Shown: positions 12,501 through 27,500, counted from the stretch's first letter. The stretch: 64,000 bases of DNA from Cervus elaphus (GCF_910594005.1 NC_057829.1:54419001-54483000); one strand, 5' to 3'. The notes: a model not told the origin generated them from the sequence alone. Translations and numbers: made by a program.

Positions 12501-15500
12501 AGAAGTTCCGGCAGGATTGTGTGTTGCATACACAGGCACTCTAGACTGCAAAATAAATATGTGGGAATAAAGAATGAAAATAGCATGAAGGAGGCATTGA
12601 TAATAAACATAGTTTACACTGGGAAGCATTAAAACTACAGAGCCATAACCTCAAATACATGAGCTTGAGAGCCGGAAAATATTCTTTGACCACAAATGTT
12701 AATACATCCTATAAAAATATGTATAACCACACACACACAAAGGAAATACAGTAACACAGTAACTGTGGGGCTGTACCAGCTGAGATTACCGGTCATTTCT
12801 ATTTTCTCCTGCATGTTTTTCTGAATTTCCAAAGTTTTCTATGACAATCACACCTTGCTTTTTCTTCATCAGAAACAAGAAAAATCAACATCCCTTAAAA
12901 ATTTCCTAGAGCCTTCATTTCAGAATTTTAAAACTTATTTTCAAACTATAACACAACAAATTACAAATGTAATTGGTAATTACCATACATTAGTACATTG
13001 CTGGCCAAGGGTTTACATTTTATAAAATAAATAAGTAAATGTATATAAATGGGTGTTTGTGTGTCAATGGACATTCCAAAATTTAAACACACCTAAATGT
13101 GTCTATTATTTTAAAGAAAAAGTTCCTGAAAAAATATAAATATCAGAATTTAAGTGATGACCCATCTCCTCACTGCATAGTTTTCACACAGGTGCAATGT
13201 AGGAAACTGACAAGTGCTGGCCAGAGGCTAGCCACAGATGGTGTTTCAGGCACTTGCCAAGGTGGATTCTTGTGCCTCTGAAATGAGATTCTTGAGAGCT
13301 CTACTGAGGTCACTCCTGCCTCTCCCACATCCTCCAGCACAAAGACACATATTCACAGATAAAATAAAATCACTGAAAGTTTAAAGCAAGTGTTATTGTA
13401 AACATACATACCATATTCAAATTTCTCTCATTAAATCCACACAGAACAAAAAAGATATTTCCGCAAAGCTCCTTCAGAATGACATGAGTGCAAATATGTG
13501 TACTCAGCCACTTCAAAAACGCACTCTGTGGAAAAAATTCTTTGACCCCAAATAAATCCTATAAAATAAAAAGACTCTCTCAGCATTTCATTATGATGTA
13601 CTGGCCTCCATGTCCCGCCTCACAAGCAGACACATGTCACCCACCTCCACAGAGGGACTCAGATGAGCAAGGGCAACCAGCAGTCATTCAAACCAGGATA
13701 CATGTGTGATATGCTTACTAAGGCTATAGCAGATGTCACAGATGTTAAAGTCTCAAATGCAAAAATGAAGGCAGCAAATCAAATAAGTCCACAGAAGGCT
13801 TTTACAGTGGGAAAGGGCCTGAATGATCCCTCATCCCAGGGCCATCCCCAAAAGGTTTCATCTGACATTGATAGATGGCTAGTGACTTCTGAGAAAGAGT
13901 TGAAACTGTAATTGGTCAGCAATGTGTCTCCTTAGAACACATATGTCTAATCCAATTCTACTGGCCAGTGTGCCAAATCCTGCCCACTCCTTTTTGGGGC
14001 TTTTTAATATTTGATATAAAATTTACCATTTGAACCATTTTTCAGTGTTCAGTTCAGCATCAGTATATTCACACTGTTGTGTGACCATCACCACTATCTA
14101 TCGGTCTTCAGAACTCTTTCAGTGTCTCAGACTGAAACTCTGTACCCATTAAGCAATAAAGAACGATGCCTCCTCTGTCAGCTTGCCATTTTTATAAAGT
14201 TTTATTAGAACACAGCTGAGCTTATCTCTTTACACATAGTCTCTTGCTGTCCTCACATGATAATGGCAGAGTTCAGTGGCTGCAATGGCAATGATGTGAC
14301 CCATAAAGCCAAAAATATTTACAGAAAATGTTTGCTGACTCCTTGTGTACACCAGACCTGATCAATGGCCCCTGGACCTGTGCTCAAGTATTTCTGGGGT
14401 AATCACCATGCCTTCCAGGCAGATCTTCATGTATGTACATAATATGAAACAGGAAAAAGATCTTCCTTATAGTGAACTCAAATTATCTCCTTATAATTTA
14501 CACTTTTGCTACACTTTTGCCACACTTTTGCTACACTTATCCACAAGGATAAGCAGAATGAAAAATTCAAATGCTTCCAAAGGCAGTTTTATGGGTTGAA
14601 TTGTGTCCCTTCCTCAAAAGACATTCCCTTTATCTCCCTATGTGACATATTTAGAAATAGGGTCTTTATCAAGGTACTCAAGTTACACAGTTGGATACTG
14701 TCTACATTAAAAAAATATGTTTCTCTCTGGACCTATACAGGTATGTAAAATCACCCACAAGGTCCATAGAAAAAGACCCCAAACTGAGCACCATGAGGAA
14801 GGTACTAGGAGAAGCCTTGGTAGTTGAAGGTACTTTGTTTGTAATCTCTAATTGTTTACAATGATAACTGAAGCTTCTATTACCCAAGGTATTTAAAATA
14901 AATCTGGTTAGAGGGGCCCATATCTTATCTGCCTGCCTGACCAGTGGTACCGAGAATCTGGATTCTGAGGTCAGAGAAGGGTCTGTACATCCTGTGAATA
15001 TATTTCTTAAATGACCAAGAGATATGTATACATTAAGTATATATTCCTGTATGGGGTTTCCAACGTGTGTGTATAAATGTATCATGCCCAGAATATAGAT
15101 AGTGCATCTGGCCTCAGCTGGTTCTCAACTTCTCATAAAAATTACTGCCTCCTTGAGTACAGCCTGGGGGCTTCACACATTGATCTCTGATGACGTTATC
15201 AGCCTGTGCTTAGGGGTCATATAATAAAATATAATAGGAACTGTGTCTTTAGATCACCATCAGTGTGGCCAAGGTCGGGCACGGGGAAGCTCCTGTCTCC
15301 CATCTCCTGCCTACTCCTCTATGCACAGGCCCATCCTACAGAATAAAGGGCAACTTCAAGGAGGTTTAAGCTGCCTTTCTCCTGGCCTTCCTCGTGCACT
15401 CTTTCTTGGCAGGCGGGGCGCTGCACTGATGTGTTAACCATGAGAACAGAAGGCTCCAGTGTAGAGTTACGGATACCTTCACTGACTCCCCAGGATCTGG

Positions 15501-18500
15501 AAGTAGGGGTGAAGCAGGGAAGAAAAATCATGGAAAGAAGGAAACTCACTACTCCATTGGTAGGGGAGGAAGGCACGCATTCTTCTACTAAAGGCCAATT
15601 CTTCAGCACCAAAGGACATCTGTGAAGGAAGGGAGTGGGGGTGGGGTGGGTCCAAATACCTTGAAAGCAAGATCTGGAATTCGTGCTAATTTAACTAGAG
15701 GACTAGTCATGAACTCAGCTGAAGCCACAGGAGCCAGGGCAAAAAACATTTTAATCTTTTTGGCCAGCTCAGGGATCCGTGAAAACGCTATAAAACCTGT
15801 GAGAACAAAAGGAAAAGAACAGAATTCCATCTTCAGGACTTCCCTCCGCAAAGGCAAGGTGGCGGGGTGGGGGGGGTGGGGGTGCATGTCGCCCTCTAGT
15901 GGCAACTGGAAAACCACGCAAACAATATGAAAGTCGTTTAGGTTTAGTTGTGCCTGACTCTGCCACCCCACGGACTATACAGTCCATGGAATTCTCATGG
16001 CCGGAATACAGGCCAGAATACTGGAGCGGGTAGCCAATCCCTTCTCCGAGGATCTTCCCAACTCAGGGACCAAACCCAGGTCTCCCACATTGGGCTTCCC
16101 TGGTAGCTCAGCTGGTAAAGAATCCACCTGAAATGCAGGAGAGCCCGGTTCAATTCCTGGGTCGGGAAGATCTGCCGGAGAAGGGATAGGCTGCCCGCTC
16201 CAGTATTAATGGACTTCCCTGGTGGCTCAGCTGGTAAAGAATCTGCCTGCAATGCGAGATAGCTGGATTTGATCCCTGGGCTGGGAAGATACCCTGGAGA
16301 AGGGAACGGCTACCCACTCCAGTATTCTGGCCTGGAGAATCCCTTGGACTGAATGGTCCATGGGGTCGCAAAGAGTCGGACACGACTGAGTGACTTTCAC
16401 TTTTACTAGATATTGAGTACAGTTCCCTATGCTATACAGTAGTAGGTCCTTGTTGATTATCTATGCAAGCGATGCCAGGAAGCAAAACTAGAAATGAGGG
16501 CCTCTGAATGCCTATGTAGCTTTCCCAGGTGGCACAGGGGTAAAGAATCTGCCTGCCAACGCAAGAGACTCAAGAGACACGGGTTTGATCCCTGGGTTGG
16601 GAAGATCTCTTGGAGAACGGAATTTTCCAGTATTCCAGCCTGGAAAATTCCATGGTCAGAGGAGCCTGGAGGGCTTATAGTCCATGGGGTTGCTAAGATT
16701 TGGGCACGACTGAGCACACATGCACACACAGAACGCCTATGTGTGCACACACTGAGTTTGGTTAAATTAGTAAATCAAGTATTTGTTAAGTGCTTGTTTC
16801 AATTTTCAACCTAGATATACACTGGAAGAAATCCAAGTTGCTAGAACCAGGAGACGTTTCCCATTCCTTTATGATGTAAGCCAGAGACTGAGGACTGTAT
16901 TCCTAATAGCTCCACTCCACGGTCTCCATGCCTTCATCACTAAGAACGATGTACAAAGGTATTCAAAGCAATCACCATGGACTCAAAAGGAACTTACACA
17001 TTTAGAATCCTCTGGCTCTAAAACCCACTCCAATGTTCTTGCCTGGAGAATCCCAGGGACGGGAGAGCCTGGTGGGCTGCCGTCTATGGGGCTGCACAGA
17101 GTCAGACACGACTGAAGCGATTTAGCAGCAGCAGCAGCTCTAAAATATCTTTTAGCTTCCTCTTGGGTCACTTCTTGCCTTAAACGTGGCCCCAGAATGT
17201 CAATTTTGAAAGCAGTGGGGCAAAGGACACAAATAAACAAGTCAAGGAAGAAGGAATATAGATTAAAAAGTGGTTAAGTCCATTAATAAGAAGGGCAATT
17301 ATGTCCGTGTCACTTTTTGCTTGAAGGCTCTCAAGCTGGCAGAGAGGGGAGGGCTGGTAATGAGAGCAACGCTACTTGACCACATATCTGGAGACACTTT
17401 AAAGCATTTTTACCTTTCATATCATAGTTTCCGTCTAGGAAAGTATTCTAAGGAGATTGTGTGATAGGAACACAAAGATATTAGTCATAGCTTACCCTTA
17501 AAGGGGGAATTAAACCAATTATGACACAGGTCTCTAGTCCCTATTCAGGGGAACTCGTTTGCTCAAATTATGGGCAATTTTTTTTTTCTTGAAACTTTGC
17601 TAAATTTTGTTTCTATTACAATGAACACATATTACTTTTATCATCAGCATAAATTAAAAATACTTGTGAGTTTTAAAAACTGTAAATAAAGTATATTATG
17701 GCATCCTTAAAATTAGCTTTAGTCTATTTCACTTAAAAAAATCAGCACATTTCCTTGTTTTCTTTATAAAAGTCCCTACATTTATAAAACTTCTTATCAT
17801 CTATCTACCCTCTCATATCCCCATAGTATTTAACTAGGAAGATATGTAACAGGCTGTGTGTGTGTGCATGCTCAGTCGTGTCCTACTCTTAGTGGCTCCC
17901 TGGACTGTAGCCCGCCAGGCTCCTCTGTCATGGAATTTTCTAGGCAAGAATACTGGAGGGGGTTGCCATTTCCTACTCCAGGGGATCTTCCTGTCTCAGG
18001 GATTGAACCCACATCTCTTGTATCTCCTGTTTCTCCTGCAATGGCAGTTAGATTCTTTACCACTAGTGCGACCTGGGAAGCCCCATAATAGGCTGTGGCT
18101 TACATTAATTCCTTCAATCATGGGAACCATATAGAGCATGTTTACCTATTTAAGTCTGAATTTCCAGAGAAGACTCAATTTTACAAAAATTCTTTGCCCT
18201 TTTCATTATTTCTGCTTGGCATTAAAAAACAAACACAAAACTCCATCTGAACTAACATTTTTTAATATTTCACTTTTAAGGGCAAACACAAATTCTGTAA
18301 CAAGACATTTTATCAACCTTCCATTTTTACTATATACATACCTATTGTGGTGCCTTGAGAATGACCCACATAATACAGTTGTTCTTGGCCAGTTTTATTC
18401 AGAATGAAGTTAACTGAATCTGGTAGGTCATAATTTGCCATCTCATCAAAACTGTAATCCAAAAAAAGGAAACTTTCCATGGAGACATTGCATACAAATA

Positions 18501-21500
18501 CAACAGCATACAAATATCAAGTGTGTGGGTCTGATAAGTCATTGCACGCTGAACACAGCTGGGTACACCAGTCCTGAGTACAGGAAACAACATTACCAGG
18601 ATTGCAGAAGCTTCTCTGGGCTTCTTGATAACCATGCCTCCTGAAAGAACCACTTTCCTCATTTTTCATAAAACAGTGTGATCCATTTTTTAAATTTTCT
18701 ATGAATGGGATCAAACAGTGCATATCTTCCTGCATGAGACTTCAGTCTCTGCCCTTGCATATAGCTGCCGGTTGGTTACTGTGTCAATACATCACACTTT
18801 ATTTGCCCATTCACTGCTGATGGGCATTTGGGAGTTTCCAACTTTTTGCTATTACAAATAATGTAACAACAAATATATTCCTGGCCAGGCCTTTGGTAGA
18901 AGCTCTCCTTGTGTTTTATGGCCTTGGGTGGGTTCTGGAATTACAAACGGGAAGCAAGCCCGAAGGAGTCCCCGGTGCTGACTTTCTCCAGGGCCTGGAG
19001 CAGGGACACAGCCCTGAGCCCGTGTACACGTGTGCTATTAACACCTCTCCCAACGTGTCAGGCTCTCTGCCAGCCTCTTTCCAGCTTGCATCCTCTCTGT
19101 TAAGTCCCCAGTGACCTTACGAGGCAGGTATTCATTATCCCCATTTTACAGACACAGAGGGCTTCTGCCACATGCATCCTTAATGTCATGCAGTGATTAA
19201 CTGGTCCAGCTGGAATTAAGAGAGAGAAGAGACCTTCTGGAAATAAGAAAAGTGAACATGTGGAGGACATGTTAATGAAGGAAAGGAGAAGGTTATGGGA
19301 CACAATTTACTCAGCAGAACCCACACCACCAGGAATGCCAAAATAACTAAAAATTCCTTATTGACTCTAATCCTTCAATGTAACCATTTATTTATAATTT
19401 ACCTTACTGCTATTTATTAAATTCCTAACATTTGGACTACATGTTTATGAAGGAAGGGAGAAGGTTAAGGTGTAGAAACCTTCCATAAACCATTGCTTTC
19501 ATGTCATATGATCTTGAATTCCCCATCTATTTGCCTCCCCAATATTTACACTGAGGGTACCAAGGAAATAGATCCCTGCCATAATCGACTCAAAAGATAC
19601 CTGAAGGCCCAGAACTCATCCTGAGAAACTGAAAGAGTCTTGTGTTTCCGAGACCAGGTGTTTCCCCTGCTGTTCCCCATCCACACGTCAAAACCAGCAT
19701 CTGCCAGGATGAAGCCCAGGCTGTTGTTGGGCAGGTTTGAGACCCAGTTACTAGAGTCTGCCAGCAAGCCATGCTGCAGGAACACCACTGGTTTGGGACC
19801 TGGAAGGCAATCATGTTTAGGAGTTAGCAGCACAAAGCATCAAAACTGACATGATATCATGCTAACCAGAGAAGTCGCAAAAGATCACAAAGCAAATGAT
19901 GAAACAGAAACAAAACACTGAGGTGGTGTTACCATTCAGGGGTAACTGTACTGCACATAATGTGTGAAGAGAGCATGGGAGCTGTTTTTCTTGGGCACAT
20001 GAAGACACTTCTCACCCATCAATGGTGTTTTGGGACTGGGCCATGGGAAACGTGAAAGTGGAAGTTGCTCAGTCGTGTCCGACTCTTTGCGACCCCTTGG
20101 ACTATACACTCCATGGAATTCTCCAGGCCAGACTACCAGAGTGGGTAGCCTTTTCCTTCTCCAGGGGATCTTCCCAACCCAGGGATCGAACCCAGGTCTC
20201 CCACATTGCAGGCGGATTCTTTACCAGCTGAGCCACAAGGGAACCCAAGAATGAGTAGCCTATCCCTTCTCCAGTGGATCTTCCTGACCCAGGAATCGAA
20301 CCAGGGTCTCCTGCATTGCAGGCGGATTCCTTACCAACTGAGCTATCACGGAAGCTCATAGGAAAGATGATTGAACATTAAAAGACCAGGAAGTCAGGCT
20401 GACCAAGGAAAGACCTTAGGGGACCAGTGGGGCCCCTCTTGGGGCCTTGCTCCAAGAGGCTCTGGGGCTGGTCCTCACTAACAGAAGGCGCGTCTGTGCT
20501 CGGTGGTGTCCGCTGGAGAGGGTTAAGCAAAGGCAGGAGGTTAGCACACAGGAAGCGAAACTCCTAGCTGCTGGTTCCAACCTGTGCCTCTTCAGACACT
20601 TAATGGAAAACCTGAGGCTGTGTAATAGCCAACTTTGCAGGGCAGAGTCTTGAGAAAGGAGGACGGGTTCCAGGGGGGATGGGAGAGCCAAGGAGGGGAC
20701 AGCAGGATAAAGGGTGGGGCAGCCAGGACTGAGCGGGAAGGGGAGGCAGGTGCCAGTTTGTGGGGACCAGGAGTCAGCTCCCTACCTTTTCTTGAGGGAA
20801 TATTTCAAATGCCTCTGAAATCTCTCTACACTTCCCTCCCTATCCCCCCAGAAGGTTCAAAGGAGAAACGTGGGAGTTGGCAGGTTGAAGATATACCAGG
20901 AAACTCTTTAAACACCACCAGTAAATAACTTCTGGATTCCCACAAGCAATTAGGAGCCACGGATGCTTTTGCAAGAGGTGAGCATGAAGCCCAGGAAAGT
21001 GCAGGCGGCCAACTCAGGCGTGTGCCCACCACACACGGTGGGCTGAGGGGCCAATTACGGCAGCTAAGGGGCTTTCAACAACATCTGCAAATACCTCTAC
21101 TGAACCCGGAACCTGCCATTTACCCCTGCATGAGGCTTAAAACATTCCCAGACCCCTTGCTCTATAATCCATGGAAGGGTTTCCCAAACCTTTATTTGGT
21201 TTGTATTTACGCTCCTGTATTTATCCTACATGTTGAATTTCCATGGACTTGGCTTTGCCTAAAACAACCTCTATTGCAATCCATGGTTAAAAAGAGTCTG
21301 TGTGTAACAGAAAAAGAAACAAAGAAAAGTGTTTCAAAATGAAACAAACTACCTGCCTGGATTGCAGTAGTGATCCTTTTAAGCAGGGCAGGGTAGGGTA
21401 GAGAAAATTCAGTGACTTGTTAAGACACCAGTCATAGGGGATGGGAGTGGATCAAAGTCACGTTTTTTTTTCTAATTCTCTTTTTGTTTGTTGGGGTTCC

Positions 21501-24500
21501 CCCACCCCTCACTTCAAGCTGGATCCAAAAGCTCAATGAACCACAGATATAAAAGGTGACACCAGACAGGAAGAAAGGAGTGAATCTGGTCTTCCAAAGT
21601 CAGGTGTTTTCAAATCTGGAGGATCTGGGCCAAGAACTGCAAAGGGGAGGGCAGACCCCATGGCTTTCTCCTGGGAAATCCCAGCAGGTGAGGAAAGGGG
21701 CTGGCAGAGAAGCACATGGCTGAGAAACGGCTCCGCCTGACAGCAACCTCAAGCCTCTCAGCTCCGTCCAATTCAACCATCGGAGGAATGTTCACTGAGA
21801 GCTTCACTGGATACTAAGCAAAGCACTGGAAGTTTAAAAAATAATAATAATAATAATCAAATGATTCGAAACACACATTACATTTTCTGTAAACCCGTCC
21901 TGGTACATACTCCGTGTCAGTCACTGAGCCAGATTCAGGGATAAGAAAGTGGGTAAGCAGTGCTCCCCATGGAGCTTCATTCTAGTCAAGGAGACAGACA
22001 CGATTACTTTCCAGCCCCGTGTGGAAAGGGCTAGACCACCACACAGTAAAACTCAGAGGAAAGAGAAAGTTCACTCAGCCAGGAGAGGAAGGGTTGAGAC
22101 AAATCTCAAGTGACAGACAGACTCCCCACAAAGGGCTTGGCAGCCTCGCTCTGCAGTAACCTGGCGCTGCATCCCGCGCCTCAGCCAGACGGGACCCCAG
22201 AGGGCACTGTAGAAGCTCTGACGCAGAGCGGTTTGGGGAACTCCCGGCAGGGAGTTCCTTGTCTCATCTAGGCACAGAGGGGATATGAAGGACTTCCTTC
22301 AGGGGCACACATCCTTGCAAGTGGGGCCAGCTCCCCTTCCTCCCAGAATGAAAGGGGCCTCTGAGGAAGAAGCCACACAGAATATAACCCACTCAGCTTC
22401 CCATGCCCGTGACTCCGTGAGACATGATGGGCCACCAACAAAATGAAAATACTAACAAATCCAGGCCTGGGGTGGAAAATGGGTGCTAAACTGCTTGTCC
22501 CTTCCCTCTGACATTTAGTGAATGCAAAATGGTAGCAGAATAGACAAGGGCACTGGGACAGTCTGCCAGCTTCTCCTACCTGCTCCTACCTGGCTCCCAT
22601 GAGATGGGACAGGGGGAGGAAGGAAGGCACTATGTCATCTCTCCCAACCTGCCACCAGTAAAGGATCTGCTGGAAAAAGAAGTTTCTCTCTAGGAGGGTT
22701 AAGCCTACTGTCATTCACATCTTCCAGTGAATTATTTTAATCAGATTTCTCTTCATCCTGCTGAGAAAAACTGACTGAAGTAATAGCTAGCTATTACTGT
22801 GCACCCCTGTGTTCTAAGGCACTGTGATGAAAATCCTATGAAGTCACTACTATTTCCATTTAGTAGAACAAGAAATTATGGCTAAGAGAAGTCAAGTCAT
22901 TTGCCCAAGACTGGATCAGAGTTAGTAAGTGGGGGAGCTGGGATTTGAACCCACATAAACTAATGCCAGGGTTTGTACTCTTAAACTGTTTTGCTACGGG
23001 AAAGGCTAACAACAGACAGTCATTCTACAACACACGGAGGCCCTCAGGCAACGACACGCAGAAGAGGGAAGTTATTCTGGAGGGACTCAGACCAGGTGCT
23101 TTGAAGAAAGAAATCTCTAGTGGATGGACAGAGGAGACAGCATGGGAGGCAGAACCACAATATTCCACTTTGGAAAAAGAAGTTTCTCTCTAGGAGGGTT
23201 AAGCCTACTGTCATTCACATCTTCCAGTGAATTACTTTAATCAGATTTCTCTTCATCCTGCTGAGAGAAGCTGATTGAAGTAATAGCTAGCTATTACCGT
23301 GCACCCCTGTGTACACAGGCGACTGTCCCAAGGACCAGCCTAGTCCACGCATGCCAGCACCTGCAGCCTGGTCTGTCTGAGAAACAGACCAACACAATGG
23401 GACCAGGGCTATCTTTCCTGAAAAGCCCTACTGTGAGTTTGTCCAAACTGGCTGTATGAAGGCTGCAGGATGAGGAAAAGGCCTATGGGCACCTTTAGCC
23501 CAGAGAAGGTGAGTGACTTTATCAGTTGCCTATGTAGTCAGCGCAAAGCCAGCAAAGAGATGCAATCCCGTGATGGCCCTAATAGGGCCAAACATGGGTG
23601 GGAGCCAGGAAGGGATTACTCAGGCTTCAAAAATGAATCTGCTGAGCCCACAGCCACACAAGAGGAAGATGACCGGCTGCCTACGGAAGTTCCTCCCACC
23701 TCCCAAGGCACTGGCCTTCTCCACCAGGGCAGTGCCCGGACGGGCCTCCATCACACTGGAAAGCACTGTGAGAACTCAGCTGAGGTCCAACGAAGAACCG
23801 AAAGGAGGAGGTGGAGGAGCAGATCACAAAGATCAGGACATTGGCATGAAACAGTCTTTGGTTCTTACTGGGTATGAAACCCTATAGGATTTACTCAGCC
23901 TCTCTGGAATATAGATGTTCTTATCTAAAGTGGGGGATGACACAGTGGTTGATAAATAACAGTGACTTACAATAATAATAATAAAGTTACTAGAGTAATT
24001 AATTATTATTAGAACAGCTCTGTGAAGAAAGACGACATAAACAGGCATTCTTTAGCCCCGGTAATATAATCCCAGTTACAGTAAGAGCACTAAGTGTTGA
24101 CTGTGTCACGTACCATGCTAAACACTCTACATGCACCATCTCAGATAAGAAACCACACATCTCGCTGAGTTGGGGCAGTAGGCTAAACAGTGGCCCATCA
24201 AAGATGTTGTATTGTTTAGTCGCTAAGTTGTATCTGACTCTTTGAGATCCCATGGACTGTAGTCGGCCAGGCTCCTCTGTCCATGGGATTTTCTAGGCAA
24301 AAATGCTGGAGTGGGTTGCCATTTCCTTCTCCAGGGGATCTTCCCAACCCAGGGATCGAACCCAAATCTCCTGAACTGGCAGGTGGATTCCTTACCACTG
24401 AGCCACTGGGGAAACCCATTCCTAGTTCCTGGAACCTGTGAACATGTTACCTTATATGGCAAAAGGAACTTTGCAGATGTGATTAAGAATCTTAAGATGG

Positions 24501-27500
24501 GGTATCATCCTAGGTTATTCAGTAGGCCCAATGTAACCACATGGGTGCCTGTAATGACAAAGGTCAGAATGAGAAAGAAACTGGAAAATGCTACTGGCTT
24601 TGAGGATAGAGAAGGGGGCAGGTAAGGTGGGTAGCTTCCAGATGCTGGAAAAGGCAAGAAAAGGGATCTTTCCCAAGTGCCTCCAGCAGGCAGCCCTACC
24701 TTAATCATGGGACTTCTGACCTGCAGAACAGTAAGATAAAAAAATCTGTGCTGTTTTAAGCCACTAAGTTTGTGGTGTTTTGTTATAGCAGCAATAGGAA
24801 ATTAAGGGAATAGTTGGGTGCTAGCTTTTACCCTCATTTTTCAGATAAGGACTCTGAGGTACAGTGTAGCTAAGTCATCTGTGCAGAGTTACACAACTGG
24901 CAATCCTAGATCAGGACGCTCTGCAACCCCATGGACTGTAGCCCGCCAGGCTCCTCTCTCCACGGGGTTTTCCAGGCAAGAATACTGGAGTGGGTTGCCA
25001 TTCCCTCCTCCAGGGGATCTTCCCAACCCAGGGACTGAACCCAGATCTCCTGCATTACAGGCAGATTCTTTAAAGTCTGAGCCACTAGGGAAGTCCAGAT
25101 CACTGCACTCACATTTCACAGTCACCCTGCTAGAAAGCTCATGACCCTCAGCAGGAAGGAACACAACAGTACTGGGATTACAGAGCAGGGAAGAGAAATA
25201 CCCCGTCCTCAGGGCACCTTTCTCCCCAACAGTAGCCATGGTCACGACGATTGCTAAGCAACAAGAAGGCAGCAACCATTCTGTCTCATTCACTGCAGCA
25301 TCTGTGGCACCTGATGCTGAGTCTGCCTGCATCACTGCAGGTAAATTGGATAAATAAATGCAATAGTGAAGGAATGAAGAACGGAAAGGAAAGAAAAAAA
25401 TAACAGTGCATACTCAAAGCTACGGATTTTCCAGTAGTCACATACGGATGTGACAGCTGGAACATAAAGAAGGCTGAGCTCTGAAGAAATGATGCTTTCG
25501 AATTGTGGTGCTGGAGAAGACTCTTGATATTCTTTTGGACTGCAAGGAGATCAAACTGGTCAATCCTAAATGAAATCAACCCGGAATGTTAACTGGAAGG
25601 ACTGGAGCCGGAGTGCCAATACTTTGGCCACCTGAAGCGAAGAGCCAACTCATTGGAAAAGACCCTGATGGTGGGAATAACTGAAGGCAGGAGGAGAAAA
25701 GGGTGACAGAGGATGAGATGGTTAGACAGCATCACCAACTCAATGAACATGAATTTGAGCAAACTCCAGGAGATAGTGGAGGACAGGGAAGCCTGGCATG
25801 CTACAGTCTATGAGGTAGCAAAGAGTCAGACACAGTTTAACAACTGAACAACAACAACAAATCGACACACACACAGATACACCATGTGCATTTCCCAGGG
25901 CACAGCCTTAATTAGAGCTTACTATGTACCCACGAAGGCACTAGACCATTTATGTTACTCTTCCCACATTATAGATGGGGTCTCTGAGGCATAGAAAAAA
26001 AGAAATAATTTGCCCCAGGATGCAGATACAATTAGTATATGGTGGAGCTGGGAACCGTGTGATCACGTGACATTAAAGTGCCCATTACCTCCATGCCAAA
26101 CTGCCTTTCTGCTTTCCACACCCTTCTCTGTTACCACAGCCTGCCTTAACAGAGGTGCCGTGCCTCTGAGCTCCGGATGATCCTACCCCACTGTGGTCAT
26201 CATAAAGTGTAGATACTTTGGTCAACCCAGGCCCCAGGAGGACCAGGACTGCACTAGCAGGCAGACGAAAACCCTGGACTGGAGAGATTATCAAGTAATC
26301 CAAAAAGGTCTGGGCCCTCTGAGAGCTCATAGTCTAGTGGGGAAGCCCGAGATTATAAGCATCATCACCCACATAATACACTACTATTTATTGTCTTAAC
26401 TGTCTTAACTGCTGTAAGGGAAACACACAGAGTTATGGGAATGTGTGGCCAGAGGCCTGACTGGGTGTGAGTGGCTGGGGAATTCCTCCCTGATACAACA
26501 CTGAGGTCAAACAGGAGCAAGACAGGGCTTGCTGTCTTAGGCAAGGGCTAAGGGCTTCCTCTATAGAGGAAGGAGGGGTGCTGAGCCAAGCATCTCCTCT
26601 TTTCACTCTGACTCTGCTCCTGGCCCCAATCTGCAAATTCAAAAGAAACTGCCGTGCAGCTAACACTGCCTCGCAGCACTCAGTTAGGCAGAGGGTCTGA
26701 ACATAGCCCCACACCCAGCGCGTCATCAAGGCCCAAGGGCATGAGCTCAGAGAGCCAGAGTCAACAAGTCCAGGCACTGACTAATGGCCCTACGTGTGTC
26801 CAGTGCCACCCCGGGGGGGAGGAATTGCATCCCAGTTGATCAAGGCCTCTGTTTAGCTTGGGAGGGCACTGCATTTTGGAAACGGTTTCCTTAGGAATCA
26901 CATATAAGAACAGAAAATTCAGAAATTGGCTGGAATCCTAAAACATATAATCAAAATTAATTTAAAAAAAAAAAACCCACAGGCTGATGGCCTTTTCCTG
27001 AAAAACCTAACTCACAAGTCAGGTTGTGAATTTTCAATTGTAACTCAAAATTCCACTATTGGTGCTTTATCTGGTGACCGCTTTAGTTTACAGTTTATTT
27101 CGCAATTAAGCAGGAAGTAAGTCTGCCTCACTGATAATTGTTGCTATTTTACCTATTTGGGACAAGGCCTTTATTCCTGTGTTTTAGCCAAATAAAATAA
27201 ATATTTTGACTCCCATAGATTCAACTTGCTCAATGCTTATTAAATACATAAGGTCACACACCGGTTCAAGGAACACTGAACCTGGAGTCAGACTGGCTGG
27301 GCCACTAGCCTTTGATGTAAAGCAAATTCCTTTCCCTCATTGAACCTAACTGTCTTGCCCAGTAAAATGAGGGTGCGCTGCTTGAGAACCTGGGTTCCCA
27401 AACCCTAAGATTTTACCTTGGAATCCACTAGGGAGTTATGTTAAAAATGCAAGCTCTAAATCCTCGGTTCAGGCAGGACTCTGAGATCCTTCCAGTGCCA

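Noticed and set aside
23470..23877. 135-codon open frame on the plus strand in LIPA intron 3
   Set aside because: It has no recognisable domain and a biased, non-protein-like composition, a second frame is open over the same interval, and it has no splice or promoter context. It is most likely a chance frame.
26433..26777. 114-codon minus-strand frame in intron 3
   Set aside because: There is no recognisable domain, no conserved motif and no flanking splice sites consistent with LIPA.
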